A stretch of 64,000 nucleotides of DNA from an uncultured Oscillospiraceae bacterium (GCA_910587995.1 CAJUNS010000009.1:1-64000), one strand, 5' to 3'; shown: positions 49,856 through 59,529, numbered from the stretch's first letter. Numbers and translations are program-made. The notes: a model not told the origin generated them from the letters alone.

Positions 49856-51163
49856 TCAATACCGCAGCTTGACCCGTAGAATAACCTCTCCGCCGGTTCC
49901 CGCTACGGAGACGCTTCCGCTGTGGGCCAGGGCAATCTCTTTGGAGTTGTCCAGCCCCCGCAGCTCCGACTCCTCTTGGAAGGAGTCGTCAAAGAGCCAA
50001 GCCAACAGGTCTCGGAACTGCTTGCCCTTGGGAGAGAATGTATTCTTCTCTGGCAGGGAGCCCGAGTAAACCGCCTCCAAGCGCAGGGAGTCCTCCCCGG
50101 GAATGGCGGTGAAACGCAGACGGCGGTCCCCATCGAAGTGGGCGGCCTCGGAACAGGCCCGGGTCAGCAGCTCGTTGACCAAGATGCACAGCTCGGCGGT
50201 GGTAAAGGGCACGTCCCCGGTAAAGGCGTTGCTTTGAAAATCGATATTGTTTTGAAAGGCGAAAGCAGCCTTTGTGGCGATAACCGCGTTTAAGTAAGGG
50301 TTGTCGTGATACCGGGCCAGAATGGGGCTGGTTTCCAGGTTGCGCTTGGTCATGTTGATGTAAATGGGAATGCGGTCCGCCTGGTCCTCCCGCAGCAGCT
50401 GGGCGATGGTATCCAGAGCGTATTCGCCGCTCTTTTGAGCGGAGTTCACCTCCCGCACCGCCACCAGCAGGTCTACATAGTCCCCAGATTCCATCTGGAT
50501 CATCCGGGCACGGGCTTCCTCCCGAGCGGTTTCGGCCTGATAGCGTCCGGCATGGTACACACTGCGGAAGCAGAAAATCACCGCCGCGTATAAAAATGTG
50601 GCCAGCAGAAGCCGGTGGAAAGGCGTGCGGATGGTCAAAAACATGTCCAGCCGCCCGGTGCAGAGCACATATTGAAAGGCCAAAGTCAAGGCCATGCCCA
50701 GCACGAAGCCGGACCCGCCCCGCCCGCTGTAGCGCTGGAAAGGCCGGTAGAGGCAGAAGCCCAGCAAAGCGTTGAGCAGCAAAGTGAACACAATGGAGAG
50801 GACCGCTCCCAGAGTCCCGGCGGCGGAAAGGGGCAGTATGCCCATCAGCAGAGGCAGAAACAGCTGCAAGTAGGAAAAATTAGCCATGCACAGCAGGGCG
50901 GCGGAGATTTTATGAAAGGGATTGTTCTGGAACAGGAAGAAGGAGCCCCCCAAAAAGAACAGGGTTCCTACACCGCAGCCAGCATGCGCTCCTACCACGG
51001 AGCCTCCAGCCAAGTTGGAAGCCGCGTAAGCCGCCACTGTGGCCAGCAGGGTGACGCCGAGGCTGACGCCCACTGTGGTCCAAAAACGGAAACGGTCCCG
51101 CAGCAGGGCCAAAAAAAGACAGGCGGTACAGAGAAATATCACAGGATAAAAGACCATCGGCAT
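49856..51163 (-). CDS. Degenerate GHKL sensor kinase-like membrane protein
   Basis: A 435-residue protein with about six or seven membrane helices (10-230) followed by a cytoplasmic part (235-435) that resembles the GHKL kinase core. The usual phosphoacceptor His is missing ('YVDLLVAVREVNSAQKSG'), the N-box is altered ('LCILVNELLTRACSEA') and the G-box weak, so it may not autophosphorylate. No response regulator is adjacent. It may act as a sensor or phosphatase for another system; this is inference. Confidence 0.7.
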   Translation of the reverse strand: MPMVFYPVIFLCTACLFLALLRDRFRFWTTVGVSLGVTLLATVAAYAASNLAGGSVVGAHAGCGVGTLFFLGGSFFLFQNNPFHKISAALLCMANFSYLQLFLPLLMGILPLSAAGTLGAVLSIVFTLLLNALLGFCLYRPFQRYSGRGGSGFVLGMALTLAFQYVLCTGRLDMFLTIRTPFHRLLLATFLYAAVIFCFRSVYHAGRYQAETAREEARARMIQMESGDYVDLLVAVREVNSAQKSGEYALDTIAQLLREDQADRIPIYINMTKRNLETSPILARYHDNPYLNAVIATKAAFAFQNNIDFQSNAFTGDVPFTTAELCILVNELLTRACSEAAHFDGDRRLRFTAIPGEDSLRLEAVYSGSLPEKNTFSPKGKQFRDLLAWLFDDSFQEESELRGLDNSKEIALAHSGSVSVAGTGGEVILRVKLRY

Positions 51164-51354
51164 CGCTCCAAACAATTCAGAATGGGTAACATTTCGTTTA
51201 TGGACAGAAAAAGGCCATGGGCCGGTGCCCACAGCCTATTGTAGCATACTTTCCCCCATAATACCAGAGCGAAATGAAAATTCGGGAGAATTTTTTGCTT
51301 TTAACCGGGAAATTTGGTTGATTTGCTGGCAAGCCGTGGCCTTAAAACCGGCTT

Positions 51355-52290
51355 CTAGGCTTCACCATACAGCCCAGTGGAGAGGTAGCGCTCTCCCGAG
51401 TCGGGCAGAAGGGCGACAACTGTTTTTCCCTGATTTTCCGGGCGCTTGGCCAGTTCCGCGGCAGCCCACAGCGCCGCCCCGGAGGAAATGCCTGCCAGCA
51501 GGCCCTCCCAGCGGCCCAGCAGACGGCTCATCTCATAGGCGTCGTCGTCCTGCACGGCGATGATCTGGCTGTAAACGGCCTGGTCCAGCACCTGGGGCAC
51601 AAAGCCCGCCCCAATGCCTTGAAGCTTGTGGCTTCCGGCCTCGCCGCCCGCAAGCACAGGGGAACCAGCGGGCTCCACCGCCACAATTTGAATCTGGGGA
51701 TTCCGCGCCTTCAAGTAATGGCCCACCCCGGTGATGGTGCCGCCGGTGCCCACCCCAGCCACAAAAATATCCACTTGGCCCCCGGTGTCCTCCCAGATTT
51801 CCGGGCCAGTGCCGGTCCGGTGGGCTTCCGGGTTGGCGGGGTTGACGAACTGGCCTGGGATGAACGCGCCCGGGGTCTCCTCCGCCAGCTTTTGAGCGGC
51901 CTCAATGGCCCCGGCCATGCCCTTGGCCCCATCGGTAAGAACCAGGCGCGCGCCATAAGCCTGCATGAGCAGGCGGCGTTCGGCGCTCATGGTGTCTGGC
52001 ATAACTATGACCACCTGGTAGCCCCGGGCCGCCGCCACGCTGCACAGGCCGATGCCCGTATTGCCCGAGGTGGGCTCAATGATTACTGCGCCGGGCTTTA
52101 GAATCCCCCGGGCTTCCGCGTCGTCCAGCATGGACTTAGCCACCCGGTCTTTGGCGCTTCCAGCGGGATTAAAGCTTTCCAGCTTTCCCAGCAGACGGGC
52201 GGAAAGACCCAGTCTGGCGCTCAGCCGGCCCAGCTCCAACAGAGGTGTGCGGCCGATGAGCTCTTCGACAGAGGTATAAATGCGGGGCAT
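51355..52290 (-). CDS. cysK: Cysteine synthase A
   Basis: A 311-residue PLP enzyme that joins O-acetylserine and sulfide to cysteine. The PLP Lys is in 'NPAGSAKDRVAKSM' (about residue 47); 'PTSGNTGIGL' and 'GVGTGGTITGV' bind the substrate and phosphate; 'LAGISSGAALWAA' is the C-terminal signature. The start follows AAGGAGG. A stand-alone gene with no riboswitch seen upstream. Confidence 0.96.
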   Translation of the reverse strand: MPRIYTSVEELIGRTPLLELGRLSARLGLSARLLGKLESFNPAGSAKDRVAKSMLDDAEARGILKPGAVIIEPTSGNTGIGLCSVAAARGYQVVIVMPDTMSAERRLLMQAYGARLVLTDGAKGMAGAIEAAQKLAEETPGAFIPGQFVNPANPEAHRTGTGPEIWEDTGGQVDIFVAGVGTGGTITGVGHYLKARNPQIQIVAVEPAGSPVLAGGEAGSHKLQGIGAGFVPQVLDQAVYSQIIAVQDDDAYEMSRLLGRWEGLLAGISSGAALWAAAELAKRPENQGKTVVALLPDSGERYLSTGLYGEA

Positions 52291-52341
52291 GGGAAAAACC
52301 TCCTTGCTTCATTCTAAAATAGGTCGTGGGGAGCCTGGCGC

Positions 52342-53112
52342 TCAGGCTTTCAAATCCACCTGACTGGCGGTGGCGGTCACGTCCGGGCAGCCTGCCGCTC
52401 CCGCATAGGCTGCGGCCGCCGCTTTGGCCCGGGCTTTTTTTACCTTCCGCTGCTCTGGGGTTTCTACCTGTACCGCTGGTTTTTCCGGCTCCTGGGCTTC
52501 TTCCTTGGTGGCGGGTTCGTCCCGCTCCGGAGTCTTTTCCGGCTTTTGAGGCTGCTTGGCTTGGTTTTCTTCCTTTTGGGCTTTGGCGGCCTCACCATCG
52601 GTAGGCAGGCCCTCGTATTCGCCGGTTTTCACAAACTTTTGGAAGCTCTCGTCCAGCTTATCGCAGCGCTGCTTCTCCCGCATCATAATTTCCAGCTTCT
52701 TCTGCTGGGGAATGGCGGAGTTGTTTTCCACCGACTTCACCGTGGTAAGGGAAGCGTTCAAGTAGGTCATCCGCAGGCGCTGGGCCTCTTCTTTGGTGCG
52801 GCACTGGCGAAGCTTCTGCTCAAAAGCCTTCTGTTCCCGCTCCATGGCTTCCAGTTCGGCATAGGCTTTGGGGTCTTTGGCCTGTAGGTAGCGCCGTTCC
52901 TCTGGGGTCAGCTTGCCGCCCGCTTCCAGCTTTTGGTGGATAGCCCGGAGGGCGTCGTCTTTTTGGCCGTGATCCTCTTCTTCTTGGGCGGCGTCCAGCC
53001 ACTGCTCCAGAGATTTGTGCCCAGAATAATCTCCGTTGCGCTGTTTAAGCTCCCATTGAGACTGCATCTTCAAATTTTTGGTATATAGGTTCAGCGAACC
53101 GATCATAAGCAT
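52342..53112 (-). CDS. Unidentified coiled-coil protein, 256 aa
   Basis: A 256-residue highly charged helical protein. The stretch about 45-165 is rich in Glu, Lys and Gln with heptad-like spacing, so a coiled coil is likely; about 170-225 is a Pro/Glu/Lys linker, and the end is alanine-rich. No signal peptide or known family is seen. The nearest gene downstream is cysK (52290), separated by about 50 bases. Function unknown. Confidence 0.65.
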   Translation of the reverse strand: MLMIGSLNLYTKNLKMQSQWELKQRNGDYSGHKSLEQWLDAAQEEEDHGQKDDALRAIHQKLEAGGKLTPEERRYLQAKDPKAYAELEAMEREQKAFEQKLRQCRTKEEAQRLRMTYLNASLTTVKSVENNSAIPQQKKLEIMMREKQRCDKLDESFQKFVKTGEYEGLPTDGEAAKAQKEENQAKQPQKPEKTPERDEPATKEEAQEPEKPAVQVETPEQRKVKKARAKAAAAAYAGAAGCPDVTATASQVDLKA

Positions 53113-53263
53113 AGAGCCGCGCCTCCTTGTTTCCTATATAATGATAGTCGGCGGAACGGAAGAAAAGGTAAGGGAAATAACGAAAAAAAGCCAAAATCCC
53201 TCCGCCTTGCAAAGCGCCGTCTCCGCTACTAAACAGCGGAGGAATATTTTTTGAGGAAATACC

Positions 53264-53292
53264 TTGACAGGCGAAGTATCGCGCGCTATAAT
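53264..53292 (+). promoter_or_regulatory. Promoter of the PadR operon
   Basis: TTGACA (53264-53269) and TATAAT (53287-53292) are separated by 17 bases. PadR proteins usually repress their own promoter, so the operator should overlap here. Confidence 0.88.
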
Positions 53293-53315
53293 AGGCTCAG
53301 AAAGGAAGTGATCCC

Positions 53316-53654
53316 TTGTCCATTGCGTCGGATATGATACGGGGCCACACAGACGCCATCATTCTGGCCCAGTTGATGCACAGCGACAGCTACGGCTATC
53401 AAATCAACCGCGCCATCCAGGAAAAGACCGGGGGGCAGTTCGAGCTGAAAGAGGCTACCCTCTACACCGCTTTCCGCCGGTTGGAGCAGACCGGGTGCAT
53501 CACCTCCTACTGGGGGGATGAGAACACCGGGGCCCGGCGGCGGTACTATTCCATCACCTCCCAGGGGATGGACGCCTATTACCGGATGGTGGCGGATTGG
53601 GAGCAGTCCAAGCAGCTGATTCAGACCTTGATCGCCCCGGGAAGCGGAACATGA
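53316..53654 (+). CDS. PadR-family transcriptional repressor
   Basis: A 112-residue winged-HTH regulator with the PadR signature: 'HSDSYGYQINRAIQEKTGGQFELKEATLYTAFRRLEQTGCITSYWG'. It begins with TTG, with AAAGGAAG upstream; no ATG is available in frame. PadR proteins with a short C-terminal helix act as dimers and often control membrane-stress or drug-response operons. It heads a unit with a permease-prefix protein and a DUF4097 protein. Confidence 0.93.
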   Translation: MSIASDMIRGHTDAIILAQLMHSDSYGYQINRAIQEKTGGQFELKEATLYTAFRRLEQTGCITSYWGDENTGARRRYYSITSQGMDAYYRMVADWEQSKQLIQTLIAPGSGT

Positions 53655-53704
53655 AGCGCGGCCGGAACATCCACCGATTTTTATGAAACGAAGGAGAGAC
53701 GAAA

Positions 53705-54397
53705 ATGGAGTATAAAATCCGCGAGTATATGGATTCCCTGTTTGAAAGCGCTCCCCGCACCCAGCGGGCCTACGAGCTGAAGATTGAGCTGACCCAGAAC
53801 CTGATTGAAAAATATTACGCCTTTGTGGGCGAGGGGAAAACCCAAGAGGATGCCTTTAACCTGACCGTGGGCAGCATTGGGGACGTGCGGGAGCTGTTTG
53901 CCCAGTTGGAAGACGATGAAAACGGACAGCCGGTGCCCCAGCCGGTCTATTATCCCCAGCCGCAGGTAAACCAGAAGCGGGTCATGTGCCGGGTGCTGGC
54001 GATTGTGCTGTTCATTCTCTCCCCGGTGCCCGCCATCATCGCCAACGAGCTTTTTGGCGCCGAGGGGCTGGGGGTCATTGGCCTGTTCGCCATGGTGGCC
54101 GCTGGGGCGGGCCTGCTGGTTTACGACCGGCTGACTCATCCCAAGCCCTCCCAGCCGGTTCCGGGCACAGTAGTGGAGGACTTCCGCCAGTGGCAGCAGG
54201 TCAAGGTGAAAAAGACGCACTGGCGGGCAGCCTTTAACGGAGCCTACTGGCCGCTGGTAGTAGCGTTCTATTTTCTCCTGAGCTTTGGCACGGGCAAATG
54301 GTACATTACCTGGGTGGTGTTTCTCATCGCGCCGGCCGTTGGGGTTATCATCAACACCTTGCTGGGGGCCATGACCAAGCAGAACGGCGGGAAATAG
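53705..54397 (+). CDS. Permease-prefix-domain membrane protein
   Basis: A 230-residue protein. The N-terminal 70 residues ('YKIREYMDSLFESAPRTQRA', then 'ELTQNLIEKYYAFVGEGKTQEDAFNLTVGSIGDVRELFAQL') match the permease-prefix/DUF1700-type cytoplasmic domain. Four membrane helices follow. Such proteins regularly follow PadR regulators and precede DUF4097 proteins, as here, and are thought to act in membrane-stress responses. The start has GGAGAGA upstream. Confidence 0.85.
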   Translation: MEYKIREYMDSLFESAPRTQRAYELKIELTQNLIEKYYAFVGEGKTQEDAFNLTVGSIGDVRELFAQLEDDENGQPVPQPVYYPQPQVNQKRVMCRVLAIVLFILSPVPAIIANELFGAEGLGVIGLFAMVAAGAGLLVYDRLTHPKPSQPVPGTVVEDFRQWQQVKVKKTHWRAAFNGAYWPLVVAFYFLLSFGTGKWYITWVVFLIAPAVGVIINTLLGAMTKQNGGK

Positions 54398-54547
54398 AAG
54401 AGCCAGCACACAGCGTGAACCGGAACGGTTGTTACGTGCGGCCGTACAAGGTGCGCGGCTTGGCGAAGCCAAACAGGCCGGCAGGGGAGGCACGCTCCCT
54501 TGCATCCGCCTTCACATAGCCCTCAGTAAAAAGGAGATGCCATTTCT

Positions 54548-55579
54548 ATGAAGCTAAAAAAATCGCAAAAATTCACCATCGCCGCCGCGGCTCTTGCGGC
54601 TCTGCTGCTGACCGCTGTTCTGGTCATTGGCCTCAATTCCGATGGCTTCCATCTGGGCGGAATCAGCCCTGCCGCCATGAATTTCCACAACGAGGAGGTC
54701 ATCCCCCTGGGCCAAGAGGATACTGTGGACATTGTAGAGGTCAGCTGGGTCTCAGGGCCGGTCACCCTGGGCAAAAGCCCGGATAGCAGCATCCATGTAG
54801 TGGAGCGCGCCAGCCGGGAGATCCGCCAGGAAGACGCCATGCAGGCGGCCTATTCCGGCGGCAAGCTTACGGTTCGCTGGGACGGACAGTGGTTCCGCAA
54901 GTGGATCAATTGGAGCATCTTCAGCTTTGGCCGGGACGATAAGGCCCTGGAGGTGCTGCTCCCCGGAGATGGGACTTTGGCTGGCTTAAACGTCAGCAAC
55001 ACCAGCGGCGACATTACCATAGCGGACTTTTCCGCGGAGGAGCTGAATGTTTCCTCCACCAGCGGCAACCTGATTCTCTCCGCTGTCTCCGGCACCCAGA
55101 GTTTTCATGTGAGCACAGTCTCCGGAGATGTGCGTGTAGAGGGCGCTGGGGCCGGGGAGCTGAATGCCAGCACCACCAGCGGCAGTCTGGAGCTTAAGGC
55201 AACGACCGCCCAAGAACTGCATATCAGCACCACCTCGGGCAGCTGCCAATATACCGGCGCGGCGCAAGAGCTCAAAGCCAGCACGGTCTCCGGCGAACTG
55301 CTGGCGGACCTGACCCAATGCCCCGCCCAGGCGGCTATGGAGTCGGTATCCGGCTCCGTGCGGCTGGGCCTGCCGGAAAACGATGGCTTCACGGCGGTAT
55401 ATTCCAGTGTTTCCGGCGATTTTCAGTCGGACTTTCCCACCACCGGCAGCGTGGGCAAGCGGGATGGCACTGTGGTGTATGGCACTGGCAGCGCTAAACT
55501 GCGCTTTAGCACCACTTCGGGCGAAATCGCGGTCAGCCGGACCAAGGCTGCGGACTCTCCCACGCCTCCGGCTGCATAG
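54548..55579 (+). CDS. DUF4097 beta-helix membrane-anchored protein
   Basis: A 343-residue protein with one N-terminal membrane anchor (about 10-30) and an extracytoplasmic beta-repeat domain typical of DUF4097: serial 'STTSGSLEL', 'STVSGDVRV' and 'STTSGEIAV' units about 20 residues apart. The family is of unknown function and is often under PadR or LiaR-type control in cell-envelope stress systems. It ends the operon. The 150-base space before it holds no gene. Confidence 0.9.
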   Translation: MKLKKSQKFTIAAAALAALLLTAVLVIGLNSDGFHLGGISPAAMNFHNEEVIPLGQEDTVDIVEVSWVSGPVTLGKSPDSSIHVVERASREIRQEDAMQAAYSGGKLTVRWDGQWFRKWINWSIFSFGRDDKALEVLLPGDGTLAGLNVSNTSGDITIADFSAEELNVSSTSGNLILSAVSGTQSFHVSTVSGDVRVEGAGAGELNASTTSGSLELKATTAQELHISTTSGSCQYTGAAQELKASTVSGELLADLTQCPAQAAMESVSGSVRLGLPENDGFTAVYSSVSGDFQSDFPTTGSVGKRDGTVVYGTGSAKLRFSTTSGEIAVSRTKAADSPTPPAA

Positions 55580-55692
55580 AACCTTAAAAAACGATTCTAA
55601 GTACTCCACAAGCTTTTACAGGGCGATGGGGCCCCTTCACCCTAAGCGCCAAGCGGGCGGTGCTTCTTTGACTGACTTGCTGTCCAGCACAT

Positions 55693-55733
55693 AAAAAGCG
55701 GCAGGCTCTTCTCTCCAGAGCCCGCCGCTTTTT
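55693..55733. terminator. Bidirectional terminator between DUF4097 and thiI genes
   Basis: AAAAAGCGGCAGGCTC (55693-55708) pairs with GAGCCCGCCGCTTTTT (55718-55733) apart from one mismatch, with T runs on both strands. It serves both convergent genes. Confidence 0.88.
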
Positions 55734-55745
55734 GCTGTTTCATTT

Positions 55746-56936
55746 TTAGTAGGCCTTGATATGCTGGGCCACAGCGGTTTTTAAAGCCTCTTCCAGCAGC
55801 GCCTCTCCGTCAATGGCGGCTTCGCCCCGCTCCACCATTTCCAGGCTGGGTTTGGTGCGGGGATGTTTGGGGGTGAAGATGGTGCAGCAGTCCTCATAGG
55901 GCTCAATGGAGGTGTCAAAGGTGTCAATCTTCCGGGCGGTCTTCACAATCTCCGCCTTGTCCGTGCCGATAAGGGGCCGGAACACAGGCATTTGGGCCAC
56001 CGCGTCCGTACAGGCAATGGCTTGCAGGGTTTGGCTGGCCACTTGGCCCAGGCTCTCGCCGGTGATGAGGCAGAGGCAGCCCTCGTCCTGGGCCACCCGC
56101 TGGGCGGCCCGCAGCATGTAGCGGCGCAGAATCACCGTGCTTAGTTCCTCGGGGCATTGGTCCCGAATGGCCTCTTGCAGGCGGGTTAGTTCCACAGTTA
56201 CCAGCTTGATGCGCCCTGCGTATTCGCTGACCTTTTGCAGCAGCCGTACCACTTTGTCGTGGGCCAGTTCACTGGTGTAGGGGGGGCTGGCGAAGTGCAC
56301 GGCAGTGAGCGCCAAGCCCCGCTTGGCCATAGACCAGGCGGCCACAGGGCTGTCCAGTCCGCCGCTGATGAGCACCAGCCCCCGGCCTCCGCTGCCCACG
56401 GGGATGCCCCCCGCGCCGGGCCGGGCATCGGCGTGAAGAAAGGCCGCGGCCTCTCGGACTTCCACCCAGACAGTCACGTCCGGGTGGTGCACGTCCACCT
56501 GCAGATGGGGAAAGCGTTCCATCAGATAGGCGCCCGTCTCCCGGGCGATCTCCGGAGATTGGTGGGGGAACTTCTTGTCGCTGCGCTTGGCCTCCACTTT
56601 AAAGCTTCCGGCCTCTTCCAGCTCATCCCGCAGGTACTCCGCCGCCTTTTCCTGGATGCTGGACAGGCTTTTTTCCGCCTCGCCGGCCCGGGTGTAGCTG
56701 ACCACCCCAAAGACCTTGGCGCAGCGTTCCTCCGCCAGATCCATGTCCGCCTCCTGGTCCATGGGCTCCACATAAATGGTAGACTGGCGGGAGGTGACGG
56801 AAAAGACCCCCGCTCCTTGCAGGCGGCGCTTAAGGTTTTTTATGAGCACATCCTCAAATGTTTTACGGTTTAGGCCTTTTAGGGCGATCTCGCCCAGCTT
56901 CAGCAAAAGAACTTCCTTCATCATATTCGGGTGCAT
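55746..56936 (-). CDS. thiI: tRNA 4-thiouridine synthase ThiI
   Basis: A 396-residue enzyme with an N-terminal ferredoxin-like plus THUMP domain (about 1-165) for tRNA binding and an adenylating PP-loop domain ('LVLISGGLDSPVAAWSM'). It makes s4U8 in tRNA and can supply sulfur for thiamine. The C-terminal rhodanese domain of E. coli ThiI is absent, as in most Firmicutes. The start is uncertain: no good ribosome site is seen, and ATG codons at residues 5 and 6 are alternatives. Confidence 0.95.
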   Translation of the reverse strand: MHPNMMKEVLLLKLGEIALKGLNRKTFEDVLIKNLKRRLQGAGVFSVTSRQSTIYVEPMDQEADMDLAEERCAKVFGVVSYTRAGEAEKSLSSIQEKAAEYLRDELEEAGSFKVEAKRSDKKFPHQSPEIARETGAYLMERFPHLQVDVHHPDVTVWVEVREAAAFLHADARPGAGGIPVGSGGRGLVLISGGLDSPVAAWSMAKRGLALTAVHFASPPYTSELAHDKVVRLLQKVSEYAGRIKLVTVELTRLQEAIRDQCPEELSTVILRRYMLRAAQRVAQDEGCLCLITGESLGQVASQTLQAIACTDAVAQMPVFRPLIGTDKAEIVKTARKIDTFDTSIEPYEDCCTIFTPKHPRTKPSLEMVERGEAAIDGEALLEEALKTAVAQHIKAY

Positions 56937-57070
56937 GGCGCGCCAGGGTAAAACCTGGGGGCCGGGACTCCTTTCGTGGGTTTGGCCTTATCATACCATG
57001 TTTTGCGGGGAAAGTAAATAACCGAATGTCCAGTGAGCCGCGTCCGGCGCGGAAGCAGAGGGGGACGGTT

Positions 57071-59095
57071 TTACTCCACCCGCTCAAACACAGGCATGTA
57101 GTCAATGGGCGCGTCTACTGTGACAGTCTGGCCCCCCGGGAAGCATTGGCCGGTGGAGGTCAGCCGCCACTGGCCAGCTGGCAGGTAGACTTCGCGGGCA
57201 AACTGGTTCAGCTTCAGCACCGGAGCCACCAGGTATTTGCCGCCAAACATATACTGATCCTGTAACTGCCAGCAGGCTTGGTCTTCCGGGAACTCATAGA
57301 ACATGGCACGCAGCAGGGGAGAGCCGTTTTCGTGGGCCTCCTGATACAGAGACTTGATGTAGCCGTGCAGGGCAAGGCGAAGCTCGTAATATTTTTTCAT
57401 GATGGCATAATTCTCTTCGCCGTAGCTCCACAGCTCGTTGGGCTGGCCTGTATAGAGATAACCGCCGCCCCAGTCCCGATCGTCCAGCGGGGGAATGTTG
57501 TGGGGCCCCCGGTCTCCGTGCATGCGCAGCACCGGGGAGTACACCGCGAATTGGTACCAGCGGATGAGCAGCTGGCGGAAGTCTGGGTCGTTCACATCAT
57601 CGGTCATAAAGCCGCCGATGTCTGTGGTCCACCAGGAAATGCCGCACAGGCCCATGTTCAGCCCGCACTGAATCTGGCTGGCAAAGGCCTCAAAGGTGCT
57701 GGGCACGTCCCCAGACCAGATTACATTGCCGTACTTCTGAGAACCCGCCCAGCAGCAGCGCAGCAGGTTCACAATGGGGCCGCGGCCCTCCTTTTCCATG
57801 CCCTCAAAAAAGGCCCGGCTCATCCACTGGGGATAGAGGTTGCTCAGGCTCAAAGCGGGACCGTCGCAGTAGCGGTAATGGTCAAAGTCGTACACGCCCA
57901 GGTCCGGCTCCGAGTTGTCCAGCCAAAAGGCGTCGATGCCCAAATCGAAGTAGTTCTTTTTGCAGGCTTCCCACACATAGGCCCGGGCCTCCGGGTTGAA
58001 AACATCGATTTCCACGCAGTCGCCCTGGAAGTCGTAGGTCTGGGCCGCGCCCCGCTCGGTGCGCATCAGCAGCCCCTGCTCCATCATGGGCCAGAAATTT
58101 TCCGATTTCCGGTCCACAGAGGGCCACACCGAGACGATCACTTTGGTGCCCATGGCGTGGAGCTCCTCGACCATAGTCTTGGGGTCGGGCCAGTATTTCC
58201 GGTCAAATTTCCAGTCTCCCTGAAGGGTCCAGTGGAAGAAGTCAATGACCATCTGGTCAATGTGGATGCCCTCGGCCTGATACCGGCGGGCCACTTCCAG
58301 CACCTCGTCCTGGGTGCGGTAGCGGAGCTTGCACTGCCACAGCCCCATGCGGTCCTCGGGGAAGAGAGGGGCGCGTCCGGTGGCGGCGGTGTAGTTTTGG
58401 AGGATCTCCTTGGGGGTATCCGCCGCTGTAATCCAATAGTCCATCTCCTTGGTGGAGCGGGCCTCCCATTGATAGTAGTTGTTGCCGAAGGCGACCTGGC
58501 CCACAGCGGGATTGTTCCACAAAAATCCGTAGCCCAAGGAGGACAGGGCAAAGGGCACGGAGATTTGGGAGTTGCGCTGGGCCAGCTCCAGCACACAGCC
58601 CTTCATGTTCATGCACTCCTGCTGGTATTGACCCATACCAAAGATTTTTTCCTCTTTGTTGCTCTCAAACTTCACCAAAAGGGAGTGCTCGGTGCCTCCA
58701 ATCACACCCTTCCACTCCCGGTTAACGGTCTTGAGGCAGCGGCTCTGCCGGGAGATGGTTCCGTCATAGGCCCGGAAATATTCCCGCAGAAGCAAGGTGT
58801 TGTCCCGGTAGAAGGAGATAACGCCTCTGTGGTTCACCTCCGCCCGGATGCGGCCATTGACAATGGCGCCGGTCTGACGGGGGGATTTGTCCTCGCCAGG
58901 GAGGTTTTCCGCCTTCTCCTCCACCACAATGTCCGCATTGTGTTCCACAGACTCGGTTAAGGCCCAATCGTTTCCGGTAAAGTCCCGCAGCACGGTGGCC
59001 CGCACCCGCAGGGAGTCCCGGCCCCAGGGCTCAATTTTCAGCCGTTCTCCCTGATGATAAAACACCAGGGCAGAGCCTTCCTGTTTAAAACCCAT
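57071..59095 (-). CDS. Glycoside hydrolase family 31 (alpha-glycosidase)
   Basis: A 674-residue GH31 enzyme, probably an alpha-xylosidase or alpha-glucosidase. The nucleophile Asp is in 'DAFWLDNSEPD' and the acid/base Asp in 'IWSGDVPSTFEA'. An N-terminal beta-sandwich (about 1-230), the (beta/alpha)8 barrel (about 235-560) and C-terminal beta domains are in order. There is no signal peptide, so it is cytoplasmic. The ATG at 59095 follows GGAGG. Exact substrate cannot be read from the sequence. Confidence 0.93.
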   Translation of the reverse strand: MGFKQEGSALVFYHQGERLKIEPWGRDSLRVRATVLRDFTGNDWALTESVEHNADIVVEEKAENLPGEDKSPRQTGAIVNGRIRAEVNHRGVISFYRDNTLLLREYFRAYDGTISRQSRCLKTVNREWKGVIGGTEHSLLVKFESNKEEKIFGMGQYQQECMNMKGCVLELAQRNSQISVPFALSSLGYGFLWNNPAVGQVAFGNNYYQWEARSTKEMDYWITAADTPKEILQNYTAATGRAPLFPEDRMGLWQCKLRYRTQDEVLEVARRYQAEGIHIDQMVIDFFHWTLQGDWKFDRKYWPDPKTMVEELHAMGTKVIVSVWPSVDRKSENFWPMMEQGLLMRTERGAAQTYDFQGDCVEIDVFNPEARAYVWEACKKNYFDLGIDAFWLDNSEPDLGVYDFDHYRYCDGPALSLSNLYPQWMSRAFFEGMEKEGRGPIVNLLRCCWAGSQKYGNVIWSGDVPSTFEAFASQIQCGLNMGLCGISWWTTDIGGFMTDDVNDPDFRQLLIRWYQFAVYSPVLRMHGDRGPHNIPPLDDRDWGGGYLYTGQPNELWSYGEENYAIMKKYYELRLALHGYIKSLYQEAHENGSPLLRAMFYEFPEDQACWQLQDQYMFGGKYLVAPVLKLNQFAREVYLPAGQWRLTSTGQCFPGGQTVTVDAPIDYMPVFERVE

Positions 59096-59287
59096 AAGTA
59101 TCCTCCTGTTTTTTGCGGACATGTCCATTTTTTGCGCGTTGCGAATATACAAGACCCGCACAGGCTTGCGCGGCAAACGGGCAGGCCTTGAGGCGCATGG
59201 CCTTCTGCGCGGCGCTTTAAAGGCTCCTTGCCTTTGGACAGTCCCTAATTTCCGGCGGCTCTTGGGCCCGCCGTGTCGTCTCCGTAG

Positions 59288-59332
59288 TATAGTAAACGCA
59301 GGGCGGCACGGGCACGCCCTGCGTTTACTATA
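59288..59332. repeat. Palindromic repeat element, short copy
   Basis: TATAGTAAACGCAGGGCG (59288-59305) and its exact complement (59315-59332) flank a nine-base loop. The ends and the GGCGGCACGGG core match the longer copy at 11655-11770, which has extra internal hairpins. This copy is a minimal form of the same family. Confidence 0.7.
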
Positions 59333-59462
59333 TTATAGCCGTACAAGCGGCCGGCTGCAAGTGGAATCCTGGTAAAAAACAAATTTCTGCTTCCAGAGAA
59401 GGGGCTGCCGGCCGAAAAAGACTTATGGGAGAATGCCTTCTTGTTGCCAAAACCATTATCAA

Positions 59463-59500
59463 AAAAGGAGCCCGGAGGCTTCGGCCTCTGGGCTCCTTTT
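59463..59500. terminator. Bidirectional terminator
   Basis: AAAAGGAGCCC pairs with GGGCTCCTTTT, with an inner AGGC/GCCT stem and a TTCG loop. It ends the zinc dehydrogenase gene on the minus strand. Confidence 0.85.
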
Positions 59501-59529
59501 CGGTTCACAGGATCGGTTATGTTCGCCTG

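Larger units (their letters stand above)
59096..59529. other. Gap between GH31 and zinc dehydrogenase genes
   Basis: This 434-base stretch contains the short palindromic repeat at 59288-59332 and a terminator at 59463-59500. Open frames on the plus strand read through both and have no ribosome site. No promoter for the GH31 gene could be assigned. Confidence 0.6.

Noticed and set aside
53221..53252. Hairpin CTCCGCT/AGCGGAG followed by a T-rich run as a terminator
   Set aside because: No plus-strand gene lies upstream of it, so a terminator function cannot be supported.
57278..58960. 560-codon plus-strand frame opposite the GH31 gene
   Set aside because: It is the antisense of a clear GH31 gene in GC-rich sequence; composition is Val/Gly/His-rich as in shadow frames.
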